The notes: generated by a model from the letters alone, not told the origin. Positions 8,350 through 16,763 are shown, counted from the stretch's first letter. The stretch is DNA of 64,000 nt from VAYN01 sp963702075 (GCA_963702075.1 OY969703.1:682001-746000), one strand, 5' to 3'. Program-made: numbers and translations.

Positions 8350-8915
8350 GGGGAGGGAGACACCCCCTCCAAACGAGAAGGGGAGTGTTTGGAGGGGGTG
8401 TCTCCCTCCCCTTCACGGCGCCGGGCGGCGAGGACTATTGCTCCGACCGCGGCGAGGAGGAGCAGGATGGAGCTGGCCTCGAAAGGCAGTAGGAACTTTT
8501 CGAGGAGGAGCCTTCCTATGGCGGCTGGGTCTCCGAAGCCGGTCGGGGTGTCGGGGCCGTGGGTTTCGAGGGCCTTGAGGGCGGAGCCCAGGACGGCTAT
8601 CGAGAGCTCTACGAAGAGGGCTATGGCCAGGAGAGGGGCTAGGAAGCGTTGGCCGGGGATCGGCTCCCAGGCGGACTCGCCGCCGCCTCCCACATAGGCG
8701 ACTACGAAGACGTAGAGGACCATCACGGCGCCGGCGTAGACGACTACCTGGGCGGCGGCTACGAAGGCGGAGGTGAGGAGGAGGAAGAGGGCCGCCAGGG
8801 AGAAGAGGTGGATGATCAGCGCCAGGACCGAGTAGAACGGGTTGCGCATCGCGATCACGCCGATCGCGCCGCCGAGCGCGCCGATCGCGGCGACGAAGAA
8901 GACGACCGCTTCCAC
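8346..8915 (-). CDS. nuoJ: NADH-quinone oxidoreductase subunit J with palindrome-encoded tail
   Basis: 189 residues from the GTG at 8915, which overlaps the nuoI stop by one base. Five transmembrane helices are visible, including the conserved VVVYAGAVMVLYVFV segment that forms the pi-bulge helix in NuoJ/ND6. After the last helix (about residue 165) comes a short polar tail rich in Ser, Pro and Glu. This tail is encoded almost entirely by the palindrome at 8350-8411 and contains no recognisable domain. NuoJ tails vary between species, so an extension here is tolerable. The gene overlaps nuoK by four bases. Confidence 0.94.
   Translation of the reverse strand: MEAVVFFVAAIGALGGAIGVIAMRNPFYSVLALIIHLFSLAALFLLLTSAFVAAAQVVVYAGAVMVLYVFVVAYVGGGGESAWEPIPGQRFLAPLLAIALFVELSIAVLGSALKALETHGPDTPTGFGDPAAIGRLLLEKFLLPFEASSILLLLAAVGAIVLAARRREGEGDTPSKHSPSRLEGVSPSP
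8350..8411. repeat. palindromic element 2: perfect 25-bp inverted repeat spanning nuoJ end and nuoK start
   Basis: Arms 8350-8374 and 8387-8411 are perfect complements with a 12-base loop. The right arm reads GGAGGGGGTGTCTCCC in its core, which shares TGGAGGGGGTG with element 1. The palindrome supplies the last ~20 codons of nuoJ and ends exactly one base before the nuoK ATG. In mRNA it would form a very stable hairpin at the J/K junction. Confidence 0.92.
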
Positions 8916-9478
8916 TATTCCCCCTCGCTTTTCAGCGGCGTCCGCTCGACCGGCTCGGCGAGCAGCATCTCCTTGGTGAAGATCAGGTCGCGGCGGTCGT
9001 AGTCGGCCATCTCGTAGTCGTGGCCCATCGTGATCGCGTCGAACGGGCAGGCGATCTCGCAGTAGCCGCAGAAGATGCAGCGGCTGAGGTTGATCTCGTA
9101 GACGGCGGCGTAGCGCTCGCCGGCGGAGACCCGCTCGCCGGGGATGTTCTCGGCCGCGACGACGCGGATGCAGTCGGCCGGGCAGGCGGCGGCGCAGAGC
9201 GAGCAGCCGACGCATTTCTCCAGCCCGGTGTCCTCGAACTTGTGGAGTTTGTGGCGGCCGCGGAAGCGCGGGTAGACCGGCGTCTTCTCCTCGGGGTACT
9301 GGATCGTCATCGGCCCCTCGACCAGCCGCGCCATCGTCGTCTTCAGCCCGCGCAGGGTCTCGCCGAAGGCGCGGTAGGCGCCGCCGATCCCGCCCGGCTC
9401 GGGCCCGCGCTGGACCTCGACGACGTCGATCGAGTCGAGGTAGGAGGCCGAGCGCGGATCTATCCCGTCAGCGCTCAT
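8915..9478 (-). CDS. nuoI: NADH-quinone oxidoreductase subunit I (two 4Fe-4S clusters)
   Basis: 187 residues. Two ferredoxin-type motifs are complete: C89, C92, C95, C99 (CVGCSLCAAACP) and C134, C137, C140, C144 (CIFCGYCEIACP). They bind clusters N6a and N6b, which pass electrons from NuoG to NuoB. The protein sits in the peripheral arm next to NuoB and NuoH. It is the only operon gene after nuoA without a coding overlap upstream: 55 bases separate it from nuoH. Its Shine-Dalgarno AAGGA (9487-9491) lies in the arm of a small hairpin. Confidence 0.97.
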   Translation of the reverse strand: MSADGIDPRSASYLDSIDVVEVQRGPEPGGIGGAYRAFGETLRGLKTTMARLVEGPMTIQYPEEKTPVYPRFRGRHKLHKFEDTGLEKCVGCSLCAAACPADCIRVVAAENIPGERVSAGERYAAVYEINLSRCIFCGYCEIACPFDAITMGHDYEMADYDRRDLIFTKEMLLAEPVERTPLKSEGE

Positions 9479-9483
9479 TCAGT

Positions 9484-9518
9484 TGTTCCTTTTGCTCGTA
9501 GGGCAGGCATAAGGAACA
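9484..9518 (-). promoter_or_regulatory. intercistronic hairpin covering the nuoI ribosome-binding site
   Basis: Arms 9484-9491 and 9511-9518 are perfect 8-bp complements (AAGGAACA on the minus strand pairs with TGTTCCTT). The 3' arm contains AAGGA eight bases before the nuoI ATG, which looks like the functional Shine-Dalgarno. Folding would mask it. This is the only non-overlapping junction in the operon after nuoA, so nuoI initiation may be tuned independently. Confidence 0.55.
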
Positions 9519-9533
9519 GAAAAACTTCGAAGC

Positions 9534-10532
9534 TCACGTGACCACCACCAGGACCGCGGTAACGAGGACGTTCAGCGTCGCCAGCGGCAGCAGGACTTTC
9601 CAACCCAGGCTCATCAGCTGGTCATATCGAAGACGCGGCAGCGTCGCCCTGATCCAGATGAACAAGAGGACCAGGCCGAGCATCTTCGCCAGCATCCAGA
9701 TCGGGTCGAGGAAGCTCGGGCCGGGGCCCATCCAGCCGCCGAGGAACATCGCCGCGGCGATCCCGCAGACGACCAGGATCTCCATGTATTCGACCAGTAG
9801 GAAGGAGCCGAAGCGCATGCCGCCGTACTCGGTCATGAAGCCCTGGACCAGCTCGGCGTCGGCCTCGGGCATGTCGAACGGGGTGCGGTTGGTCTCGGCG
9901 AAGCCGGCGAGCATGAAGATCAGGAAGCCGACGAACTGGGGAATCACGAACCAGATGCCGCCCTGCGAGTGGACGATCGAGACCAGCGAGAGCGAGCCGC
10001 TCATCATCACCACGCCGAGCAGCGCCAGCCCCATCGAGACCTCGTAGGAGATCAGCTGGGCGGCCGAGCGCATCGCTCCGAGCAGGCTGTATTTGGAGCC
10101 CGAGGACCAGCCGCCGAGCAGCAGGCCGTAGAAGGCGATCGAGCCGACGGCGAAGAAGTAGAGGATGCCGATCGGGACATCGATGCCGTAGAAGCCGACC
10201 CCGTCCTGGACGTCGCCCCAGGGGATGATCGCCAGCGAGAGGACACCGGCCAGGACCGGCAGCAGCGGCCCGAGGACGAACAGGGTCGAGACGGCGTTCT
10301 CGGGGCGGAAGGACTCCTTGGAGATCAGCTTGCCGACGTCGGCAAGCGGCTGCAGGATGCCGAAGGGGCCGACCCGGTTGGGCCCGTAGCGGTGCTGGAA
10401 GCGGCCGATCAGCTTGCGCTCGAGCACCGTCAACAGCGGCAGGATGCCGAAGATGATCCCGAAGATGACGATGCTCTTGACGACCATGATCCAGGTCGCT
10501 TCGACGAACTGGGTGTCGGCGAGCGGCAGCAT
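9534..10532 (-). CDS. nuoH: NADH-quinone oxidoreductase subunit H
   Basis: 332 residues, eight or nine transmembrane helices, the membrane subunit forming the quinone entry chamber with NuoB and NuoD. Conserved landmarks are LERKLIGRFQHRYGPNRVGP near residue 40, LLGGWSSGSKYSLLGAMR near 145, and the acidic cytosolic loop AETNRTPFDMPEADAELV near 215. All are diagnostic of NuoH/ND1. The start ATG at 10532 shares one base with the nuoG stop. Confidence 0.97.
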   Translation of the reverse strand: MLPLADTQFVEATWIMVVKSIVIFGIIFGILPLLTVLERKLIGRFQHRYGPNRVGPFGILQPLADVGKLISKESFRPENAVSTLFVLGPLLPVLAGVLSLAIIPWGDVQDGVGFYGIDVPIGILYFFAVGSIAFYGLLLGGWSSGSKYSLLGAMRSAAQLISYEVSMGLALLGVVMMSGSLSLVSIVHSQGGIWFVIPQFVGFLIFMLAGFAETNRTPFDMPEADAELVQGFMTEYGGMRFGSFLLVEYMEILVVCGIAAAMFLGGWMGPGPSFLDPIWMLAKMLGLVLLFIWIRATLPRLRYDQLMSLGWKVLLPLATLNVLVTAVLVVVT

Positions 10533-13030
10533 CAGGCGCGGACCTCGCCGAGCTTCTCGATCTGGACGCTGACCGGGCCGCCGTTGAGCAGCGCATTGGC
10601 GTTGCCGTCGAGAACGCCCTCGGCCATGAAGACGACGCCGGCGGGAATGCGCTCTTTTATTTGCACCTGGGCCTCGACGGTCGAACCGTCTTGGCTCACG
10701 CGAACCTGTTCTCCGTTTTTCAGACCCAGGTGCTCGGCATCGGCCGAGGAGATCTCTACCCGCTGTTGGGGGGTCAGGAACTTCAAGGGTGGGTTTAGCT
10801 CGGTGATCGGGCCGGCCCAGAGGTCTCGGTAGGTGCCGAGGGTGAGGGCGCCCGGGCCGTGGGGGGACCCCGCCCCTGGGTCGGCGGACGCCGCTCGGCG
10901 TGGATCGGCAAGGCCGTCCGAGTGACGCTGGCGGGCCTCCGGCTCAGTGTCCGGCGACCCAGGGGCGGGGTCCCTGCCGGGCTCGGATGCGTTGGTGGCA
11001 GCTGGGGTGTCCTGCCAGCGGATGCCTCGGCCGCCGATGTCTGAGTCTTCGATGCCGTTGTAGAAGGGGACGGCGTTGGTGAGGGCGGCGAAGGCGGTGG
11101 GTTGGGAGTCGATTCCCGTTACGAGTCCAAGGTTTTCGGCCAGTTGGGAGAGGACTAGGACGTTGGGGCGGATTTCGCCGGGGCGGCCGGCTGAGGGGCG
11201 GACGCGTTGGAGGCGGCCGTCGGGGTGGGTGACGGTGCCGTCTTTCTCGGCGTGGGTCTCGAGCGGGAGGACTACGTCGGCCTTGGCGGTGGTGGCGTTT
11301 TCGTGCATCGAGAAGCTGACGACGAAGTCGGCTGCCGTCAGGGCCTCTTCCCAGGCGGGGGTGTCGGGGAAGTCGCGGAGGGGGTCGGCTCCGAAGAGGA
11401 TCAGGCCCGTCAGCTCACCTGAGATCAGGGCCTCGCGGATCTCCTCGGTGGCCATGCCCGTCGCGGTCTCCGAGAGGCCGGGGCCGGCGTCGGGGAGGCA
11501 GCCGCTCTCGCGGAGGCCGCGGGCGTTGGTGGTGTCGGGGCTTTCAAGAAGCCCGGCGCCCTCCGTGGTTGCCATGCCGATCGCTTTGGCGACGTCGAGG
11601 AGGGCCTCAGCAGCGCCGTCCTCGCGGGCGATTCGCTCGCCCCAGATGACTACGACCTTCTCGGCGTCGCGAAGGGTGCCGGCGATCGGGGTAGCGACGT
11701 TGTCTGAACCGCCGATCGCCGATGCGAGCTCGCCGACGAAGTGGGCCGCCTGGCCGGGGGCGTAGCGGGCGATCGCCTCGGCGCCGCCGTCGAGGGCGGT
11801 CGGGCGCTCGGTGGCGACGACGAGCTTGGCGCCGTTGCGGCGGATCGCCTTGCGGATCCGCAGGTCGAGGATCGGCGAGCTGTGCAGCGGGTCGGTGCCG
11901 AGGACGAGGATCGCGTCGGCCTCGTCGAAGTCGCGGACCTTGGCGGTGACGTTCGGCTCGGCCAGCCGCCGCAGCACCCCGGCCTTGGGGCCGCGCGAGG
12001 GGCGGGAGTCGAGGTGGGGCGAGCCGAGCGCCTCGCGGACGAGCTGCTGCAGCAGCAGGCCCTCCTCGTTGGAGGCGTCGCCGGCGATCGCGGCGACCTT
12101 GCCCGCGCCGGCCCCAAGCAGCCCTTCGGCCGCCGCCTTCAGCGCTTCGTCCCAGCCCGCCTCGCCGCCTTTCAGCCGCGGCGCGACGATCCGCTCCGGC
12201 GCGTCGAACATCTCGAACCCGTAGCGGCCGCGGTCGCAGATCCAGCCGTCGTCGACCTCGGCGTTGTCGCGGGTCACCACCCGTTTTACCTTCTCGTCGC
12301 GGACGGTGAAGCTGACGTTGCACTGGCTCGGGCAGAGGGTGCAGACCGAGCCGCCGTGCTCGATGTCCCAGGGCCGGGCGCGGAAGCGGTAGGTGTAGCT
12401 GGTCAGCGCCCCGACCGGGCAGATGTCGGTGATGTTGCCGTGGAAGGGCGCCACGTAGGGGCGCTCGTCGAAGGTGCCGACGTAGGTGCGGTCGCCGCGC
12501 TCCAGGAGCTGCAGCTGCGCGTCCTCGGAGACCTCCTGGCTGAAGCGGACGCAGCGGTAGCAGAGGATGCAGCGCTCGCGGTCGATCGCGACCAGCGGCG
12601 AGAGCTCGATCGGCTTCTCGAAGTGGCGCTTTTCGTCGATCACCCGGCTTTTCCCGGGGCCCCAGCCGTAGGAGATGTCCTGCAGCGGGCATTCGCCGCC
12701 TTTGTCGCAGACCGGGCAGTCGAGCGGGTGGTTGACGAGGAGGAACTCGACGACCGCGCTCTGCGCGTGTTTGACCTGCTCGGTGCGGGTGTGGACGACC
12801 ATCCCCTCGCGCACCGGCGTCGAGCAGGAGGTCTGCAGCTTCGGGATCCCCTCGATCTCGACCAGGCACATGCGGCAGGCGCCGACCGGCTCGCCGAGTT
12901 TCGGTTCGTAACAGAAGAACGGGATCTCGACGTCGCCCTTGCGGGCGGCGTCGTGGAGCATCTCGCCCTCGATCGCCGACACCTCGCGCCCGTCGATCGT
13001 GATCGTCACCTCGCGGCCGGCCGGGCTCAT
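10532..13030 (-). CDS. nuoG: NADH-quinone oxidoreductase subunit G with an in-frame palindromic insertion
   Basis: 832 residues from ATG 13030, overlapping the nuoF stop. The N-domain has the 2Fe-2S ligands C40, C52, C55, C69. Next come the His-ligated 4Fe-4S site H101, C105, C108, C114, and a second 4Fe-4S set C154, C157, C160 with C204. Ligands for the extra cluster N7 are also present (C230, C233, C237 and a Cys near 265). The remainder is the molybdopterin-oxidoreductase-like fold. At about residues 683-727 there is a low-complexity stretch rich in Pro, Ala, Asp and Arg. It is encoded exactly by an inverted-repeat element and is flanked by normal conserved sequence. Its DNA frame is intact, so the element is translated. 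Confidence 0.95.
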   Translation of the reverse strand: MSPAGREVTITIDGREVSAIEGEMLHDAARKGDVEIPFFCYEPKLGEPVGACRMCLVEIEGIPKLQTSCSTPVREGMVVHTRTEQVKHAQSAVVEFLLVNHPLDCPVCDKGGECPLQDISYGWGPGKSRVIDEKRHFEKPIELSPLVAIDRERCILCYRCVRFSQEVSEDAQLQLLERGDRTYVGTFDERPYVAPFHGNITDICPVGALTSYTYRFRARPWDIEHGGSVCTLCPSQCNVSFTVRDEKVKRVVTRDNAEVDDGWICDRGRYGFEMFDAPERIVAPRLKGGEAGWDEALKAAAEGLLGAGAGKVAAIAGDASNEEGLLLQQLVREALGSPHLDSRPSRGPKAGVLRRLAEPNVTAKVRDFDEADAILVLGTDPLHSSPILDLRIRKAIRRNGAKLVVATERPTALDGGAEAIARYAPGQAAHFVGELASAIGGSDNVATPIAGTLRDAEKVVVIWGERIAREDGAAEALLDVAKAIGMATTEGAGLLESPDTTNARGLRESGCLPDAGPGLSETATGMATEEIREALISGELTGLILFGADPLRDFPDTPAWEEALTAADFVVSFSMHENATTAKADVVLPLETHAEKDGTVTHPDGRLQRVRPSAGRPGEIRPNVLVLSQLAENLGLVTGIDSQPTAFAALTNAVPFYNGIEDSDIGGRGIRWQDTPAATNASEPGRDPAPGSPDTEPEARQRHSDGLADPRRAASADPGAGSPHGPGALTLGTYRDLWAGPITELNPPLKFLTPQQRVEISSADAEHLGLKNGEQVRVSQDGSTVEAQVQIKERIPAGVVFMAEGVLDGNANALLNGGPVSVQIEKLGEVRA
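10850..10983. repeat. palindromic element 3: inverted repeat inside nuoG
   Basis: Arms 10864-10888 and 10950-10974 match in 24 of 25 positions (core GGGACCCCGCCCCTGGGTCG), and short outer arms (CCCGGGC / GCCGGGC) extend the stem. The loop is about 61 bases. The element length keeps the nuoG frame open and encodes about 45 residues of low-complexity sequence. The core GGGCGGGGTCCC resembles the left arm of element 1. Confidence 0.9.
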
Positions 13031-14355
13031 GCCGAGGCCCCCAGGGTCTCCGGCGGCGCTTGGACGACGGCATGCGGGTCGAGGACCAGCTCGGGGTTCT
13101 CCATCACCGCTTCGAACTCCTCGCGGAACTTGCGGACCATCGCCCCGACCGGCATCGCCATCGAGTCGCCCAGCACGCAGAGACAGTGGCCGATGATGTT
13201 CTGCTGGACCGAGGAGACGATGTCGAGGTCGAGCGGCGTCGCCTCGCCGCGAACCATCCGCTCGAGCATCTTCACCGTCCAGTTGGTGCCCTCGCGGCAG
13301 GGGACGCACTTGCCGCAGGACTCGTGGTGGTAGAAGCGCGCCGTCCGTAGCGCCAGGTGCGGGATCGAGACGCGGTCGTCGGCGACGATGATCGAGCCGG
13401 AGCCGAGCATCGAGCCCGCCTCGGCCATCGCCTCGAAGCTGTAGGGGAGGTCGAGCCCCTCCTCGGCCGTGAGCACCGGCGAGGACGACCCGCCGGGGAA
13501 GAAGGCCTTGATCTCGTGGCCGGGCTCAGGGCCGCCGGCGAGGTCGCAGATCAGCTCGCGGGTCGGGATTCCGAGCTCGACCTCGTAGTTGCCGGGGCGG
13601 CGGACGCCGCCGGAGATCGAGACGACCTTGGTCCCGGGCGACTGTTCGGTGCCAAAGCCCTTGAACCAGGCGGCGCCGCGGCGGACGATGTGGGGGACGT
13701 TGGAGAGCGTCTCGACGTTGTTGATCAGGGTCGGCCCGCCGTAGAGGCCCTGGACCGCCGGGAAGGGCGGCTTCAGGCGCGGGTTGCCGCGCTTGCCCTC
13801 GAGCGCGTCGAGGAGGGCGGTCTCCTCGCCGCAGATGTAGGCGCCGGCGCCGCGGTGGACGACCAGCTCGAGGTCGCGGTGGCAGCCGAGGATGTTCGTC
13901 CCCAGGTAGCCCGCCTCGTAGGCTTCGGCGACGGCGGCGTCGAGGATGTCGGCCTGCTCGTCGTACTCGCCGCGGATGAAGATGAAGGCGTGGCCGGCGT
14001 CGGCCGCGAGGGCGGCGATCGCGATCCCCTCGATCAGCTGGTGGGGGTTTCGCTGCATCAGCTCGCGGTCCTTGAAGGCGCCAGGCTCGGACTCGTCGGC
14101 GTTGCAGCAGAGGTACTTGGCCATGTCGCCGCGGGGGAGGAAGGAGGCCTTTTTGCCCATCGCGAAGCCGGCGCCGCCGCGGCCGCGCAGGCCCGAGTCT
14201 TCGAGCTCCTTGAGGACCTCGTCCTGCTCCATCTCCTTGTAAGCGCGCTCGAGCGTCTCGTAGCCGCCGGCGAGGCGGCGGTAGCCGTCGAGCGTCCGCA
14301 GCGCCGGGTCCTCGGCGTGCTCGAGCAGGACGCGCTGCTCCAGCTGATGGGCCAT
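13027..14355 (-). CDS. nuoF: NADH-quinone oxidoreductase subunit F (FMN, NADH site)
   Basis: 442 residues, the flavoprotein that oxidises NADH. The FMN/NADH-binding glycine loop GLRGRGGAGF is near residue 57. The Glu-rich NADH pocket ICGEETALLDALEGKRG is near 180. The 4Fe-4S ligands of cluster N3 are SCGKCVPC near 350 and a fourth Cys in GHCLC about 40 residues later. The gene overlaps both nuoE (one base) and nuoG (four bases). Confidence 0.97.
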   Translation of the reverse strand: MAHQLEQRVLLEHAEDPALRTLDGYRRLAGGYETLERAYKEMEQDEVLKELEDSGLRGRGGAGFAMGKKASFLPRGDMAKYLCCNADESEPGAFKDRELMQRNPHQLIEGIAIAALAADAGHAFIFIRGEYDEQADILDAAVAEAYEAGYLGTNILGCHRDLELVVHRGAGAYICGEETALLDALEGKRGNPRLKPPFPAVQGLYGGPTLINNVETLSNVPHIVRRGAAWFKGFGTEQSPGTKVVSISGGVRRPGNYEVELGIPTRELICDLAGGPEPGHEIKAFFPGGSSSPVLTAEEGLDLPYSFEAMAEAGSMLGSGSIIVADDRVSIPHLALRTARFYHHESCGKCVPCREGTNWTVKMLERMVRGEATPLDLDIVSSVQQNIIGHCLCVLGDSMAMPVGAMVRKFREEFEAVMENPELVLDPHAVVQAPPETLGASA

Positions 14356-14975
14356 CAGGAATCCCCCGCCAGTCCGCGTTTGGCCAGCGCCTTCTCCGGC
14401 AGCACCTCTGCCTCGGAGCGCAGCTGCTCGATCGCCTTGCCGGCCTCAGCCGCCTCCAGCGGACCGTAGTAGCGCTGGTCGATCGAGGCCATCGGGGCGA
14501 TGTCGCAGGCGCCGAGGCACTCGAAGCCGGTGACGAAGAAGTCCTCGTCGCCCTCGGCCGCGGCCTTGAAGGCGTCGAGCAGGCGGTCGCCGCCGCGCAT
14601 CCAGCAGCTGATGTTGGTGCAGACCTCGATCCGGTGGCGGCCGACCGGCTCGGTGTGCAGGAGGTCGTAGAAGCTCGCGACCGACTCCAGGTATGCCGGC
14701 GTCACCCGCATCACCGCGGCGGCCTGGCGGACGCCCTCCGGCGCGCACCAGCCGTAGCGCTCCTGCACCGCCCAGAGCGCCGGGATCGAGGCCGAGCGCC
14801 GGTCGGGGTAGCGCCCCATCAGCGTCTCGATCCGCTCCTGCAGCTCCGCCGGGCAGTCGACTTCGTGCAGCTCCGGGATCTCCTCCTCGGCGCGGCCGGG
14901 GACCCGGCCCTCGCGCACGGCGGGGTCGACCGGGAGGTTCGGATTGCTGATGCCGGGACCGTCGACGGGACTCAT
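14355..14975 (-). CDS. nuoE: NADH-quinone oxidoreductase subunit E
   Basis: 206 residues from ATG 14975, which overlaps the nuoD stop (ATGA); an upstream open frame through nuoD is shadow. Thioredoxin-like 2Fe-2S protein with ligands C119, C124 (C-x4-C) and C153, C157 (C-x3-C) binding cluster N1a. The N-terminal 40 residues are an acidic, Pro-rich extension before the usual helical bundle. It forms the NADH dehydrogenase module with NuoF and NuoG. Confidence 0.95.
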   Translation of the reverse strand: MSPVDGPGISNPNLPVDPAVREGRVPGRAEEEIPELHEVDCPAELQERIETLMGRYPDRRSASIPALWAVQERYGWCAPEGVRQAAAVMRVTPAYLESVASFYDLLHTEPVGRHRIEVCTNISCWMRGGDRLLDAFKAAAEGDEDFFVTGFECLGACDIAPMASIDQRYYGPLEAAEAGKAIEQLRSEAEVLPEKALAKRGLAGDS

Positions 14976-16177
14976 CGGTCGACACCTCCGAGGATCGGGT
15001 CGAGCATCCCGAGCGAGGCGATCATGTCGGCAACGTAGGTGCCGACCGCCATCTCGCGGAAGGCTTGCAGGTTGACGAAGGAGGGGTCGCGGAAGTGGAC
15101 CCGGGCCGGCTTCGCCGAGCCGTCGGCGAGGACGAAGCAGCCGAGCTCCCCGCGCGGGCCCTCGATCGAGTAGTAGACCTCGCCGGGTGCCACCCGGTAG
15201 CCCTCGGTGACGAGCTTGAAGTGGTGGATCAGGCTCTCCATCGAGGTCGAGAGCTCCGAGCGCGGCGGCAGCACGTACTTGCGGTCGTCGGCGATGAACG
15301 GCCCCTCGGGGAGGGCGTCGAGGCACTGCAGGACGATCTTCGAGGACTCGACCATCTCCGCCACCCGCACCCGGTAGCGGTCGTAGTTGTCGCCGACCGT
15401 CCCGACCGGGATCTTGAAGTCCATCTCGGGATAGGCGAGGTAGTCGAAGGCTTTGCGCAGGTCCCAGGGGTCGCCGGCGGCGCGCAGCAGTGGCCCGGTC
15501 ACGCCCAGCTCCAGGAGCCGCTCGCGGGAGACGATCCCGGTGCCTTTGGTGCGGGAGAGGAAGACCTCGTTGCGGTCGAGCAGGGCCTGGTACTGGCCGA
15601 CCCGGGTCGGCATTTCCTCGGCGAAGGCGCGGCACTTGGCCTCGAAGCCGACGGGGATGTCCTCGATCACGCCGCCGACCTGGAAGTAGCGCGTGTGCAT
15701 CCGCTGCCCGGTCGCCATCTCGAAGAGGTCGAGGATCTTGTCGCGCTCGCGGAAGCAGTACCAGAGCATCGAGATCGCGCCGAGGTCCAGGGCGGTGGTG
15801 CCGAGCCAGACGAGGTGGGAGACGATCCGGTTGAGCTCGAGGAAGAGGGTGCGCAGGTACTTGGCGCGGGGCGGGATCTCGAGGTCGATCAGCCGCTCGA
15901 CCGCGCCGCAGAAGGCCTCCATCTGGAAGAAGTAGGAGACGTAGTCCATCCGCTCGACGAAGGGGATGACCTTCCAGTAGCTCTTGTCCTCGCAGGACTT
16001 TTCGATCCCGGTGTGGACGTAGCCGATCACCGGCCGCACCTCGCGCACCATCTCGCCTTCGAGGTCGACGACGAGGCGGAGGACGCCGTGGGTCGCCGGG
16101 TGGTGCGGCCCGATGTTGATGGTCATGATCTCGCGGTCGAGATCCACCGGCTCGGTGGGGGCGATCAGGTCAGTCAA
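14972..16177 (-). CDS. nuoD: NADH-quinone oxidoreductase subunit D
   Basis: 401 residues if initiated at the TTG at 16177, which overlaps the nuoC stop. An ATG at 16258 in the same frame would add 27 residues deep inside nuoC and seems less likely; a GTG slightly downstream is also possible. The 49-kDa subunit lines the quinone pocket: GPHHPATHGVLRL holds the conserved quinone-site His, and VERMDYVSYFFQ, RGELGCFVLADGS and the C-terminal DPILGGVDR are typical. The overlap pattern implies translational coupling. Confidence 0.93.
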   Translation of the reverse strand: MTDLIAPTEPVDLDREIMTINIGPHHPATHGVLRLVVDLEGEMVREVRPVIGYVHTGIEKSCEDKSYWKVIPFVERMDYVSYFFQMEAFCGAVERLIDLEIPPRAKYLRTLFLELNRIVSHLVWLGTTALDLGAISMLWYCFRERDKILDLFEMATGQRMHTRYFQVGGVIEDIPVGFEAKCRAFAEEMPTRVGQYQALLDRNEVFLSRTKGTGIVSRERLLELGVTGPLLRAAGDPWDLRKAFDYLAYPEMDFKIPVGTVGDNYDRYRVRVAEMVESSKIVLQCLDALPEGPFIADDRKYVLPPRSELSTSMESLIHHFKLVTEGYRVAPGEVYYSIEGPRGELGCFVLADGSAKPARVHFRDPSFVNLQAFREMAVGTYVADMIASLGMLDPILGGVDR

Positions 16178-16763
16178 AGCGTTGCTCCGAGTAGGTGAAG
16201 GTGACCGGCTCGCCGCCAACCGGGAAATCGCGCCGCTGCGGCCAGCCGACGTAGTCATCGGGCATCAGGATCCGGGTCAGGTTCGGGTGGCCGCGGAAGA
16301 CGATGCCGAAGAAGTCGAAGACCTCGCGCTCCTGGGCCTCGGCGGTGGGGAAGAGCTCTACGCAGGAGTCGATCTCCGGCAGACCAGGGGGTAGGCCCGC
16401 GGGTCCTGTCTCCGATACCGGGCTCTGCCTAAAGGCAGAGTCCTCGGCATCGTCGCCACCCGCGGGAGGGGTGTCTTCGAGCATCGCTTTGACTCGGATG
16501 CGCTCGACGCGGTCGCGGTTGATCAGCTCGTAGTGGACGGCGAAGCGGGGGTGAGCTGGCAGGTAGTCCGCTGCGTGGAGGCTGGAGAGGAAGTCGTAGC
16601 GCTGGCCGGGTTGGTCCTTGAGCCAGGCGAGCACGTCGAGGATGCGGGCGGGGTCCGCGATCAGCGCCGCCTGGTCGCGGTCGAAGGAGGTGGCGAGCAC
16701 GGCGCCGGGGCAGTCGCGATCGATTTCCCCCCGGATCAGCTCGAGTCCGGGAGCGTCAGGCAA
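16170..16763 (-). CDS. nuoC: NADH-quinone oxidoreductase subunit C with an in-frame palindromic insertion
   Basis: 197 residues, the 30-kDa peripheral subunit. The conserved end REVFDFFGIVFRGHPNLTRILMPDDY-type segment is present at about 147-172, with the family's GWPQRRDFP at 174. Between the strand VERIRVKAML (about 95) and the conserved ELFPTAEAQERE (about 136) lies an unusual stretch of roughly 35 residues rich in Pro, Gly, Asp and Ser. It replaces the short hairpin turn found in other NuoC proteins. It is encoded by a composite stem-loop at 16384-16480. Confidence 0.95.
   Translation of the reverse strand: MPDAPGLELIRGEIDRDCPGAVLATSFDRDQAALIADPARILDVLAWLKDQPGQRYDFLSSLHAADYLPAHPRFAVHYELINRDRVERIRVKAMLEDTPPAGGDDAEDSAFRQSPVSETGPAGLPPGLPEIDSCVELFPTAEAQEREVFDFFGIVFRGHPNLTRILMPDDYVGWPQRRDFPVGGEPVTFTYSEQRFD
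16384..16480. repeat. palindromic element 4: composite stem-loop inside nuoC
   Basis: Nested arms: CCCGCGGGT 16396-16404 pairs with ACCCGCGGG 16458-16466; CGATACC pairs with GGCATCG (one G-T); GGGCTCTGCCT pairs with AGGCAGAGTCC around 16420-16443 (one mismatch). The right flank contains GGAGGGGTGTC, the same core as elements 2 and 6. The insertion preserves the nuoC frame. Confidence 0.75.
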
